Shown piece after piece: positions 1-5,095 of a stretch of DNA of 6,127 nucleotides. Numbering within the stretch: the stretch's first letter is position 1; the number at the start of each line of letters is the position of its first letter. Below the pieces are notes generated by a model that ran no database searches, was not told the DNA's origin, and was given only the letters and a program-made list of their open reading frames with translations. The stretch lies in the NCBI GenBank assembly GCA_964453985.1, contig CAYVQB010000052.1, positions 1-6,127 of the forward strand. The letters are read 5' to 3'. The DNA is from CAYVQB01 sp964453985 (GTDB lineage: Bacteria; Babelota; Babeliae; Babelales; UASB340). Both the position numbers and the translations under genes were made by a program.

Positions 1-117
1 GTTAAAGTTGGCGGAGAAATCTGGTCAGCAAAAACAAAAGAGAATATGAGTTTGGAAAAGGGAACTGTAGTAATAGTGGTTGAAGTCAAAGGTAATCGTC
101 TAATTGTTAAATGTTAA
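1..117 (+). CDS. NfeD-family membrane protein, C-terminal fragment
   Basis: This is the last 38 codons of a gene that begins before the window; it ends at TAA 115-117. The visible residues include G-G-E-I-W-S-A-K followed by a lysine, glycine and valine-rich stretch ending in R-L-I-V-K-C. That matches the small OB-fold (beta-barrel) domain at the end of NfeD-family proteins, where a 'G-x-x-W-x-A' strand and a final 'G-x-x-L-x-V' strand are typical. NfeD proteins are membrane proteins thought to work with SPFH/stomatin proteins in membrane organisation or quality control. The gene directly downstream, 20 bases away, is an SPFH protein, which is the classic NfeD partner and supports the call. 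Because the N-terminus is missing, it is not possible to tell whether this is the short form or the long form with a ClpP-like serine protease domain. Confidence 0.8.
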   Translation, partial: VKVGGEIWSAKTKENMSLEKGTVVIVVEVKGNRLIVKC

Positions 118-137
118 TTTTATTCTAGGAGTGAAAA

Positions 138-1097
138 ATGGTTTTAACTATTGCTGGAGGTTTTTACATATTCTTTGCAGTATTGGTACTTTTTATAATG
201 ACTGCTTTAATTAAGGCGACTTATATTGTAAGACAATCAGAAGTTATAATGGTTGAACGTTTGGGTAAATTTCAGAAGGTTCTTAGATCTGGGATACACT
301 TTGTTGTTCCTTTTATTGATCAAACACGAAGGACTTTATGGACCTTTGTAAGGGAAGATCCTTCTGGTCGTCATCCCTATCGTTATACTGAGTATGTAGA
401 GCGTATTGATTTGCGTGAAGCTGTTTATGATTTTCCAAAACAAAATGTTATCACAAAGGATAACGTTACAATGGAAATCAACGCCCTACTTTATTATCAA
501 ATAACAGATCCCATGTGTGCATTGTATGAAGTTTCTAACTTGCCTCAGGCTATAGAAAAACTTACACAGACTACACTTAGAAACGTTATTGGTTCTATGG
601 ATTTGGATGAGTCTCTTAGTTCTCGTGATCAGATTAACGAGAAGTTACGTGTTATTTTGGATGATGCAACAGATAAATGGGGTGTTAAGGTTAACCGAGT
701 TGAACTCCAGGAAGTTAATCCTCCTGTTGATATCCGTGTTGCTATGGAAAAACAGATGCGTGCTGAACGTGATCGTAGAGCTTTAATTCTTGAAGCTGAA
801 GGTAAAAAACGAGCTGCTATTTTGGAATCTGAAGGCGATAAGATGGCAAAAATCCAAAGAGCAGAAGGTGAGGCTCAAGCAAGACTAGTTACTGTTAAGG
901 CTGAAGCTGAGGCTATTGGTATGATACAGAAGGCTGTTCCTGGTGGTAATCCATTACCATATTTAATAGCGCTTAATTATATTAAAGCTTTACCTGAAAT
1001 TACAAAAGATAAAAATGGTAAATTGATTTTATTACCTTATGAATCTAGTGCTGTTATGGGTTCTTTGGCTACTATTAAAGAACTTTTTATTAAGTAG
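138..1097 (+). CDS. SPFH/Band 7 stomatin-like membrane protein (paraslipin/QmcA type)
   Basis: This 319-residue protein has an N-terminal membrane segment (about residues 5-27) and a Band 7/SPFH domain (about 28-190). Landmarks are V-x-x-x-E-V-I-M-V-E-R-L-G-K-F, G-I-H-F-V-V-P-F-I-D, and V-I-T-K-D-N-V-T-M-E-I-N. A charged Ala/Glu-rich helix follows (about 205-262), with E-K-Q-M-R-A-E-R-D-R-R-A and repeated E-A-E-G or E-S-E-G units that form oligomerising coiled coils. Family members assemble into large membrane-bound rings or cages and influence protease activity and membrane domains. Residues 67-88 form an insert absent from E. coli QmcA; I recall similar inserts in the paraslipin subfamily whose next strand reads R-I-D-L-R-E, so I treat it as a subfamily trait. 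Length is normal. The start is supported by AGGAGTG at 127-133. It is probably co-transcribed with the NfeD gene before it. Confidence 0.95.
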   Translation: MVLTIAGGFYIFFAVLVLFIMTALIKATYIVRQSEVIMVERLGKFQKVLRSGIHFVVPFIDQTRRTLWTFVREDPSGRHPYRYTEYVERIDLREAVYDFPKQNVITKDNVTMEINALLYYQITDPMCALYEVSNLPQAIEKLTQTTLRNVIGSMDLDESLSSRDQINEKLRVILDDATDKWGVKVNRVELQEVNPPVDIRVAMEKQMRAERDRRALILEAEGKKRAAILESEGDKMAKIQRAEGEAQARLVTVKAEAEAIGMIQKAVPGGNPLPYLIALNYIKALPEITKDKNGKLILLPYESSAVMGSLATIKELFIK

Positions 1098-1105
1098 AAA
1101 TAAAA

Positions 1106-1137
1106 TTGGGCGCCTTTGCTAGGGCTTTGGCGCCCAA
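1106..1137. terminator. GC-rich convergent terminator hairpin
   Basis: A perfect 9-bp inverted repeat (TTGGGCGCC at 1106-1114 with GGCGCCCAA at 1129-1137) encloses a 14-base loop. It lies 8 bases after the SPFH stop and 15 bases beyond the minus-strand stop at 1153, so it can serve both converging units. On the minus strand the stem is followed immediately by TTTTATTTC, a fair U-tract. On the plus strand the tail is AGTATGCGATAAC, which lacks a U-run, so termination should be better for the minus-strand unit. Confidence 0.85.
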
Positions 1138-1152
1138 AGTATGCGATAACTT

Positions 1153-1362
1153 TTAATTATTATTTCCATTTCTTTTGAAAATAATCAGTCCTAAAAAAAA
1201 TATAATTACGGCCAAAAGTATTATAATTATCCACATCAAATCTTTTACTCCTGCCCGTATGTAGTCTATATATCCTTGAGCATATTCCATTGCTAGGTAT
1301 GGGATGCGTTTTTGTTCGGTACTACTTTGTTCCACTATATTTTTTAATAAGAACTTTATCAT
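1153..1362 (-). CDS. small single-span membrane protein, unknown function
   Basis: This 69-residue protein is not a family I recognise. It has a polar, weakly amphipathic N-terminal half containing K-R-I-P (18-21) and tyrosines at 22, 27, 31 and 34. One very hydrophobic segment follows (about 43-62, rich in Ile/Leu), and the tail is short and basic-polar (K-R-N-G-N-N-N). The first 41 bases of the gene overlap the end of the preceding minus-strand gene in another frame, which suggests translational coupling. The upstream AAGAAG is a weak ribosome binding site, and the next in-frame ATG (1290) has none, so the coupled start at 1362 is preferred. A terminator hairpin with a T-run follows the stop, supporting a real transcript end here. 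Its layout resembles the preceding protein, so the two may be diverged duplicates. Existence is fairly likely; function is unknown. Confidence 0.6.
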   Translation of the reverse strand: MIKFLLKNIVEQSSTEQKRIPYLAMEYAQGYIDYIRAGVKDLMWIIIILLAVIIFFLGLIIFKRNGNNN

Positions 1363-1603
1363 GATTTTTTCTTCTTATCGTTACGAATAACCAAACAAAG
1401 GGAATCACTAGTAATATTAGTGATATAATTACGCTTAGTCTTAGATAGAATCCCCAACTACACAAATATCCGTATGCTTGCCTTGATGCTTGGCCGATTA
1501 CTGTCCATAGGCCTGGGATAGGTCGTTTTTTAGGAATTACTCTTCTGTATTTGGTTAAATACAGATTGTTTAATATGAATAAACTGTTTCTTAGTCTGAA
1601 CAT
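1322..1603 (-). CDS. small basic single-span membrane protein, unknown function
   Basis: This 93-residue protein is not a family I recognise. A basic N-terminal part contains K-Y-R-R (18-21) and P-K-K-R-P-I-P (24-30). A segment with aromatic residues follows (31-54), then one strong membrane span (about 56-76, rich in Ile/Leu/Val), then a Lys/Arg-rich tail starting R-R-K (77-79). The positive-inside rule favours a cytoplasmic tail, but the N-terminal part is also basic, so topology is unclear. The start at 1603 is well supported on the minus strand: GGGG at 1609-1612 lies five bases before ATG, and an AGAGGGG lies just before that. It is the first gene of a two-gene minus-strand unit ending at the hairpin at 1106-1137. 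It overlaps the second gene by 41 bases. Confidence 0.65.
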   Translation of the reverse strand: MFRLRNSLFILNNLYLTKYRRVIPKKRPIPGLWTVIGQASRQAYGYLCSWGFYLRLSVIISLILLVIPFVWLFVTIRRKNHDKVLIKKYSGTK

Positions 1604-1644
1604 TGGATCCCCACCCCTCTATATATTTTTGTTCCCTATGAAAT

Positions 1645-1674
1645 ATATTACAGGTAGAATAGTTGCTTTTGCAA
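1645..1674 (-). promoter_or_regulatory. possible promoter of the minus-strand pair
   Basis: Read on the minus strand, TTGCAA (1674-1669) and TAATAT (1650-1645) are separated by 18 bases and each match the bacterial vegetative promoter consensus at 4 of 6 positions. The site lies about 40 bases upstream of the start at 1603. In DNA this AT-rich such matches occur by chance, so this is only a candidate. The 1604-1805 gap separates divergent genes and must hold promoters in both directions; a plus-strand candidate is TTGATA (1680-1685) with TACAAC (1703-1708) at 17 bases. Confidence 0.25.
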
Positions 1675-1805
1675 TAAAATTGATAAATTGAGTATTGTAG
1701 ATTACAACTGCTTATTTATCCAAAAACACCCTTTTTACTAGAATCAATACATTTTGTATTATTAAGGTGTAGGGATAATTTAATTGTCAGTCAATTTTAG
1801 TAAAT

Positions 1806-1810
1806 GGGGG
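1806..1810 (+). promoter_or_regulatory. ribosome binding site fixing the start at 1816
   Basis: GGGGG lies exactly five bases before ATG 1816. The frame also has an ATG at 1804, but that codon overlaps this G-run and has no upstream purine-rich site. The downstream start also puts Met-Lys-Lys directly at the head of the signal peptide. Confidence 0.7.
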
Positions 1811-1815
1811 TTTTT

Positions 1816-2772
1816 ATGAAAAAACTAATAAAACTTTTATCTATTCTTTTTGTTATTAATTTTTCTTTTGTTAATACTTATGCAACAGAATCTTTATCAT
1901 TTAATAAAGTTCTTAATCAATCCAAAAATTTGTTTAATAAATTCAAGAATAAAGACTTAGAAAACTTAGAAATATTGATCAATGGTTTATTGGTTAGTAT
2001 TGATTCTGATATGTCTTCTTATGATGGTAGTAAAAAGACATCTTTAGATATTGGCTTAAAAGAATTTTCAGATTCATATAGGGCTATTAATAATCTGCTT
2101 AAAGCTTCATGGGGTAGGTTTGAAGGAAGCGTAATTCAAAAAATGAATTCTTTAAATAGTAAGGTATTAGCTTACCGAGTTTTAAATACAGTTTCTGACA
2201 AACTACCTATAAATAACAAACAACTAAAACAGTTGGAGAATCTAATCTTTATTTATCAAGAAACAAAAATTAATTCTCGTGGAAATGTTAGAAAGTCTTT
2301 GGGATATATTGGTTCTAAGTTGCATAAACCAATTGTTAATGGATTAAGTTTGGTTGAACAGAAAGTAATTTCATATACTTTTTTCTTAGCAGCTATCGGT
2401 GTTGTCTGTGTTTATTTGGATGAGAAACATAACCTTTCTTCTTTACTTGTTCCATTCAAGGCTTGTTGGGGTGGAGTTAAGGGTATGTTTAATTTGAGTA
2501 AAAGTATGAAAAACGTTAAAGATAATATTTCTTCTGTTGTTGATAGTACCCCTACTATTAATGCACAACCATTAGATAGCCCGGTTATCTCACCTATTCC
2601 ATTTAAAGATCCTGTATCTCAGATTGGTGCTAAAGTAAGAGAAACTATTATTCATCCAGTGAACACATCACTTAAAATTTTGGGCTATTTATCAAAAGAA
2701 TTTAAATCAACTTATCAAAAGCTAAAAAAAGAACCTAATAATAGCGATAATCAGTTTCTCTTTGATTTCTAG
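1816..2772 (+). CDS. exported helical protein with one internal membrane segment, unknown
   Basis: This 318-residue protein is not one I recognise. It begins with Met-Lys-Lys and a hydrophobic core ending near N-T-Y-A, a typical Sec signal peptide with likely cleavage before T-E-S (about residue 25). The next ~150 residues are Leu/Lys/Asn/Ser-rich and look mostly alpha-helical. A second hydrophobic stretch (about 184-201, V-I-S-Y-T-F-F-L-A-A-I-G-V-V-C-V-Y-L) could anchor the protein in the membrane. The remainder is polar, with a Pro-containing linker (about 240-275: P-V-I-S-P-I-P) and a Lys-rich helical tail ending in F-L-F-D-F. A final aromatic residue can be an outer-membrane insertion signal in beta-barrels, but no barrel-like strand pattern is evident here. 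It looks like a single-gene unit: an upstream gap shared with divergent genes and a terminator 12 bases after the stop. It is the first of four exported-protein genes in a row. Confidence 0.85.
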   Translation: MKKLIKLLSILFVINFSFVNTYATESLSFNKVLNQSKNLFNKFKNKDLENLEILINGLLVSIDSDMSSYDGSKKTSLDIGLKEFSDSYRAINNLLKASWGRFEGSVIQKMNSLNSKVLAYRVLNTVSDKLPINNKQLKQLENLIFIYQETKINSRGNVRKSLGYIGSKLHKPIVNGLSLVEQKVISYTFFLAAIGVVCVYLDEKHNLSSLLVPFKACWGGVKGMFNLSKSMKNVKDNISSVVDSTPTINAQPLDSPVISPIPFKDPVSQIGAKVRETIIHPVNTSLKILGYLSKEFKSTYQKLKKEPNNSDNQFLFDF

Positions 2773-2784
2773 GTAGATTTAGAT

Positions 2785-2834
2785 ATAGTATCCTATTTAA
2801 TATCAAGAATAATTAAGTAGGATACTATGTTTTT
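2785..2834 (+). terminator. 16-pair terminator hairpin in front of the ankyrin gene
   Basis: Positions 2785-2800 pair with 2813-2828: ATAGTATCCTA with TAGGATACTAT, one T-G wobble, then TTAA with TTAA, leaving a 12-base loop. A G and five Ts (2830-2834) follow, so it has the form of an intrinsic terminator for the gene ending at 2772. Its T-run directly abuts the AGGGG ribosome binding site of the next gene at 2835, so the same hairpin must lie in any read-through transcript leader of that gene. Confidence 0.85.
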
Positions 2835-2839
2835 AGGGG
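2835..2839 (+). promoter_or_regulatory. ribosome binding site of the ankyrin gene
   Basis: AGGGG lies 10 bases before ATG 2850, a slightly long spacing. An in-frame TTG at 2841 is only one base after the AGGGG and so is a poor start. The TTTATC-ATG sequence before 2850 resembles the start regions of the two later exported-protein genes, which also favours 2850. Confidence 0.6.
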
Positions 2840-2849
2840 TTTGTTTATC

Positions 2850-3833
2850 ATGAGAAGAATTCAAAAGATTCTAACTATTTCTTTTATTTTATTTTGCACG
2901 CATTCTTATATTCCATTAGTTGCCGGTCACAAGTTTGTAGAGCCGTTTGGTTTAATTGATTTGTTTCCGATAGACGTATGGAAAAAAAATATTATTCTTT
3001 CTTCTGTTGAAAAAGGTTCCCGAGAAAACGAAGTCTTATCTAATTTATGTAATATTGCACAAGGTTTATTGCTAGGAAAAGAGAAGCATGTAGCCTTGGC
3101 TGATTATGCTATAAAACGTATTATCGCTTTAGATAGAAAAGTAAATAAAGAAGAAGGCTTAGTTAACTTTTATCAAATTTTAGATGAAGCACAGTTTTGT
3201 TTATCTAAAGATCTTCGTGGCTGGCGACCAAGTAGAGAGCATTGTAAAAGAAGAATAAACCATAGATGTTTATTTTGTTCTTTATTAAAAGAGCGTAAGT
3301 TGCATGACGGGCTCGTAGAAGAATCAAGCTTTAATGCCATTAATGATGTTTTCTTTCAGGCAGCAAAAGATGGAAATTTGGGCTTGCTAAAAATACTTTT
3401 ATTTCATGGTATTGATATTAATACTGTTGATAAAGATAAAGAAACTGCTTTGCATTGGGCTGCTTATAATGGGATAAGTCCTGTTGTGGAGTTTCTTGTT
3501 AAAGATGGAGCAAGTATTAACGCACAAGACCAACTAGGTTTTACTCCTCTAATACGGTCAAATCAAAGAGAACATTGGGATATATCTAGATTTCTTGTGC
3601 AGAAGAGTGCTGATGTTAACATTAGAACTAAGTTTGGTGATCATTCTTTAAATTGGGCTATGTCTGGAGAAACAATATCGTTAGATTTAGTTAGAGAGCT
3701 TCTGGATAAAAAAGCAGATATTAATTTCTATAATAATAAAAAAAATACGCCCTTGTTTTATGCTGGAAAAAATAAAATTTGTGCTTCTCAATTAGTTGCT
3801 ATATTACAGAAATATGGTGCAACATTAGAATAA
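2850..3833 (+). CDS. exported ankyrin-repeat protein
   Basis: This 327-residue protein starts with a signal peptide (M-R-R, hydrophobic core 6-25, likely cleavage near V-A-G). An unrecognised helical domain (about 27-164) includes a Cys/His cluster at 131-143 (H-C, then H-x-C-x-x-C). Ankyrin repeats fill the C-terminal half: a degenerate one at about 165-195 (A-A-K-D-G-N-L-G-L-L-K-I-L-L), a canonical one at 196-228 (E-T-A-L-H-W-A-A-Y-N-G), then about 229-261 (G-F-T-P-L), 262-296 (D-H-S-L-N-W-A) and a capping repeat at 297-327 (N-T-P-L-F-Y-A). Each has the D/A-I/V-N turn that closes an ankyrin unit. Ankyrin repeats bind other proteins. In exported proteins of host-associated bacteria they often act on host targets, but that role here is inference. 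No enzymatic motif is visible. Confidence 0.92.
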   Translation: MRRIQKILTISFILFCTHSYIPLVAGHKFVEPFGLIDLFPIDVWKKNIILSSVEKGSRENEVLSNLCNIAQGLLLGKEKHVALADYAIKRIIALDRKVNKEEGLVNFYQILDEAQFCLSKDLRGWRPSREHCKRRINHRCLFCSLLKERKLHDGLVEESSFNAINDVFFQAAKDGNLGLLKILLFHGIDINTVDKDKETALHWAAYNGISPVVEFLVKDGASINAQDQLGFTPLIRSNQREHWDISRFLVQKSADVNIRTKFGDHSLNWAMSGETISLDLVRELLDKKADINFYNNKKNTPLFYAGKNKICASQLVAILQKYGATLE

Positions 3834-3844
3834 AAGTTAGTTTT

Positions 3845-3887
3845 TTAGCAAAAATAGGCCTTTTACAATAGTATTAATTATTGCTAA
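3845..3887 (+). repeat. weak inverted repeat abutting the next hairpin
   Basis: TTAGCAA (3845-3851) and TTGCTAA (3881-3887) form a 7-bp inverted repeat with a 29-base interior. The interior has an alternative overlapping hairpin, CAATA (3866-3870) with TATTG (3879-3883). It ends exactly where the stronger 3888 hairpin begins. It could be part of a two-stem leader structure or chance pairing in AT-rich DNA. Confidence 0.35.
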
Positions 3888-3940
3888 TATAAATTTATCA
3901 GCTTAAAGGTGTTTTTTAAGTGATAAATTTATAGTATTTT
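3888..3940 (+). terminator. long AT-rich terminator-like hairpin before the Gln-rich gene
   Basis: TATAAATTTATCA (3888-3900) pairs perfectly with TGATAAATTTATA (3921-3933). After a single bulged G (3901), CTTAAA (3902-3907) pairs with TTTAAG (3915-3920), giving 19 pairs around a 7-base loop. The tail GTATTTTG holds only four Ts, so termination may be weak. It lies 54 bases after the ankyrin stop and 11 bases before the next ribosome binding site. It could instead be an RNA-stability or operator element. Confidence 0.65.
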
Positions 3941-3951
3941 GATTATTGATT

Positions 3952-3957
3952 GGGAGG
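3952..3957 (+). promoter_or_regulatory. ribosome binding site fixing the start at 3965
   Basis: GGGAGG lies seven bases before ATG 3965. The frame can be extended to a TTG at 3950, but that codon overlaps this site, so the ATG followed by Lys-Lys is the real start. Confidence 0.8.
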
Positions 3958-3964
3958 TTATATC

Positions 3965-4687
3965 ATGAAAAAATCAAATAAACTTTTTAGTTTTTTTATA
4001 TTTGGTTTCATATTGTGTTTTGGGAATGTATTTTCTATGGAGGGAAATGGTGAAATACCTATAGAGGGCCAAGCACCTGTTGATCCAAATCGTCTATTGA
4101 TTCAAGCTTTACAAGAAGCACTGCATCCAACAACTCAAGCCTTACAAGCGTTTCCTCAAGCTTTGCAAAATAGTTTTCAACCAATGTATCAAGCATTGCA
4201 AGATGAATTGCAAGGTTTAACTCAAGTTGTAGCTAATGGTCAGACTGAACAAACTGTACAGTTAAGAAATTTAGAACAAGCAATAAGAATATCGCAGCAA
4301 GCTGATCCTCTTCTATTACAAGGTTTGCAGGACATTAAAATAGCAATCAAACCGCCTAAATCCAAATGGGATAAATTAAAGAAACTTTGTTGGAATGTAA
4401 CCTGGCCTGTTCGTTGGGTTCCTAGAGCCGCGGGCTTGGCGTTTGCGGTCTTAACGGGTTATGAAGTTGGTAAATGGATTCAATTTAGGTTTTTAACTCA
4501 AGATTTACCTAAAGCTGGCTATTATTTAGCTAATATATCTGAGAATGGAAAATTTTCTTTGGGTTGTTTTCTTGCTTCAGAGTTATCACAAACTGTTTAT
4601 GATTTACTTTTTGAACGTAAACAGACAATAAGAAACTTAGTAGTAGTTGTGGTTACCGGAGCTGTAGTAACTATAAAATATCTATAG
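3965..4687 (+). CDS. exported Gln-rich 'QALQ' repeat protein, unknown
   Basis: This 240-residue protein is not one I recognise. It has a signal peptide (M-K-K, hydrophobic core 7-20) with likely cleavage after N-V-F-S and a mature start Met-Glu at 25-26. A Pro-rich lead (30-42) precedes a Gln/Leu/Ala-rich helical region (about 43-128) in which Q-A-L-Q occurs at 47, 58, 65 and 76, an 11-7-11 spacing that amounts to an 18-residue repeat. A basic, Trp-rich junction follows (132-154: K-W-D-K-L-K-K and W-P-V-R-W-V-P-R). Hydrophobic stretches lie at about 155-165 and at the C-terminus (about 224-240, with a run of five Val), so the C-terminal half could associate with a membrane. The repeat region could form a coiled coil or helical bundle, interrupted by prolines. 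It appears to be its own unit, with a strong terminator downstream. Confidence 0.85.
   Translation: MKKSNKLFSFFIFGFILCFGNVFSMEGNGEIPIEGQAPVDPNRLLIQALQEALHPTTQALQAFPQALQNSFQPMYQALQDELQGLTQVVANGQTEQTVQLRNLEQAIRISQQADPLLLQGLQDIKIAIKPPKSKWDKLKKLCWNVTWPVRWVPRAAGLAFAVLTGYEVGKWIQFRFLTQDLPKAGYYLANISENGKFSLGCFLASELSQTVYDLLFERKQTIRNLVVVVVTGAVVTIKYL
4103..4210 (+). repeat. two 18-codon tandem repeats (QALQ units)
   Basis: Residues 47-64 and 65-82 of the Gln-rich protein align without gaps. Both have Q-A-L-Q at unit positions 1 and 12 and Pro at position 9; 9 of 18 residues match. The four Q-A-L-Q copies use four different codon combinations, so the repeat is old and kept at protein level and is not a recent DNA expansion. 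A fifth, weaker unit start (Q-G-L-T) falls at the expected residue 83. Confidence 0.7.
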
Positions 4688-4712
4688 TTATATAAAAATT
4701 ACGTAACCTCAT

Positions 4713-4759
4713 AGGGCATTAACTAAATATACACTTAGTTAATGCCCTTTTTTGTTTTT
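4713..4759 (+). terminator. strong intrinsic terminator after the Gln-rich gene
   Basis: AGGGCATTAACTAA (4713-4726) pairs perfectly over 14 bp with TTAGTTAATGCCCT (4735-4748) around an 8-base loop, followed by a T-run broken by one G (to 4759). It lies 25 bases after the stop at 4687. This is the clearest terminator in the window and isolates the Gln-rich gene from what follows. Confidence 0.95.
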
Positions 4760-4860
4760 ATATCATCAAAAGTTTTCATATAGAGTGCTTTTTTAATCAA
4801 AAAACGCTGTTTTTCGGCATAAATAATAGCCATTTGCAATTTAATTCATACATGTTAATC

Positions 4861-4887
4861 TATAATTAATAATAGAAAATTTATAAT
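4861..4887 (+). promoter_or_regulatory. possible promoter for the small ORF
   Basis: Two perfect TATAAT hexamers occur at 4861-4866 and 4882-4887, in the gap between the strong terminator and the small ORF at 4934. Neither has a good TTGACA-like box 16-18 bases upstream; TTGCAA at 4834-4839 is too far. The gap must contain a promoter because the preceding terminator is strong, but the exact site is a guess in such AT-rich DNA. I see nothing else definite in 4760-4918. Confidence 0.35.
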
Positions 4888-4920
4888 AAAATTAAGTATA
4901 GTTTTATAGGTTTTAATTAT

Positions 4921-4926
4921 GAGAGG
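4921..4926 (+). promoter_or_regulatory. ribosome binding site of the 35-codon ORF
   Basis: GAGAGG lies seven bases before ATG 4934, the same spacing and nearly the same following bases (TTAT-TTC-ATG) as the Gln-rich gene. An ATG at 4919 in the same frame overlaps this site and is therefore less likely to be used. Confidence 0.65.
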
Positions 4927-4933
4927 TTATTTC

Positions 4934-5041
4934 ATGAAAAATTTAGAAGACGCGACTTTGTTTTTATCTAACATATTCTTTTATGAAAGATATAAGCCAA
5001 ATATTATGGCAAAAAAATTACTGTGTTTTATTAGTTATTAG
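4934..5041 (+). CDS. 35-residue small ORF, candidate leader peptide
   Basis: This short ORF encodes M-K-N-L-E-D-A-T-L-F and continues to a C-terminal L-L-C-F-I-S-Y before TAG 5039-5041. It matches no family I know and has no signal peptide or clear membrane span. Support for it being real is contextual: a well-spaced GAGAGG site, a likely promoter region upstream, and a terminator that starts two bases after the stop codon. It could be (a) a leader peptide whose translation controls read-through into the pentapeptide-repeat gene, (b) an independent small protein with its own terminator, or (c) a decayed remnant of an exported-protein gene that kept its start signals. No run of a single amino acid codon typical of amino-acid biosynthesis attenuators is present. 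Confidence 0.5.
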   Translation: MKNLEDATLFLSNIFFYERYKPNIMAKKLLCFISY

Positions 5042-5042
5042 T

Positions 5043-5071
5043 ACTCCCCTAGAAATAGTGGGAGTTTTTTT
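5043..5071 (+). terminator. terminator between the small ORF and the pentapeptide gene
   Basis: ACTCCC (5043-5048) pairs with GGGAGT (5060-5065). Beyond one bulged T (5059), CTA (5049-5051) pairs with TAG (5056-5058), closing a GAAA tetraloop of the stable GNRA type. Seven Ts follow (5065-5071). It is a textbook intrinsic terminator. The left arm begins two bases after the small ORF's stop codon, so a ribosome finishing that ORF would physically cover it. The next ribosome binding site is only 14 bases beyond the T-run. Confidence 0.9.
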
Positions 5072-5085
5072 ATATAAAATTTTAC

Positions 5086-5090
5086 GGAGG
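5086..5090 (+). promoter_or_regulatory. ribosome binding site of the pentapeptide gene
   Basis: GGAGG lies five bases before ATG 5096 and fixes the start of the next gene. The stretch between the preceding terminator's T-run and this site (5072-5085) is too short to hold a complete promoter. Confidence 0.85.
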
Positions 5091-5095
5091 TTATC

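Noticed and set aside
338..403. 22-residue insert in the SPFH domain as a novelty
   Set aside because: It looks unusual against E. coli QmcA, but I recall comparable inserts in the paraslipin-type subfamily with the same following R-I-D-L-R-E strand, so it is probably a subfamily feature.
589..786. 65-codon plus-strand open frame
   Set aside because: Out-of-frame shadow inside the well-supported SPFH gene.
1782..1796. AATTG-5-CAATT inverted repeat as an operator upstream of 1816
   Set aside because: Arms of five A/T-rich bases are expected by chance in this composition, and no second copy was seen.
1804..1815. Four-codon N-terminal extension of the 1816 gene
   Set aside because: The upstream ATG overlaps the GGGGG that serves as ribosome binding site for ATG 1816, and starting at 1816 gives a standard Met-Lys-Lys signal peptide. 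TTG starts at 2841 and 3950 were rejected on similar grounds.
4760..4920. Small RNA gene or riboswitch in the gap before the small ORF
   Set aside because: The stretch is A/T-rich with only short, unconvincing stems and no recognisable riboswitch core. I see no terminator within it.
4934..5041. Amino-acid biosynthesis attenuator leader
   Set aside because: There is no run of regulatory codons for one amino acid, no alternative antiterminator stem that I could find, and the downstream gene is not biosynthetic. A simpler translation-dependent read-through model is kept instead.
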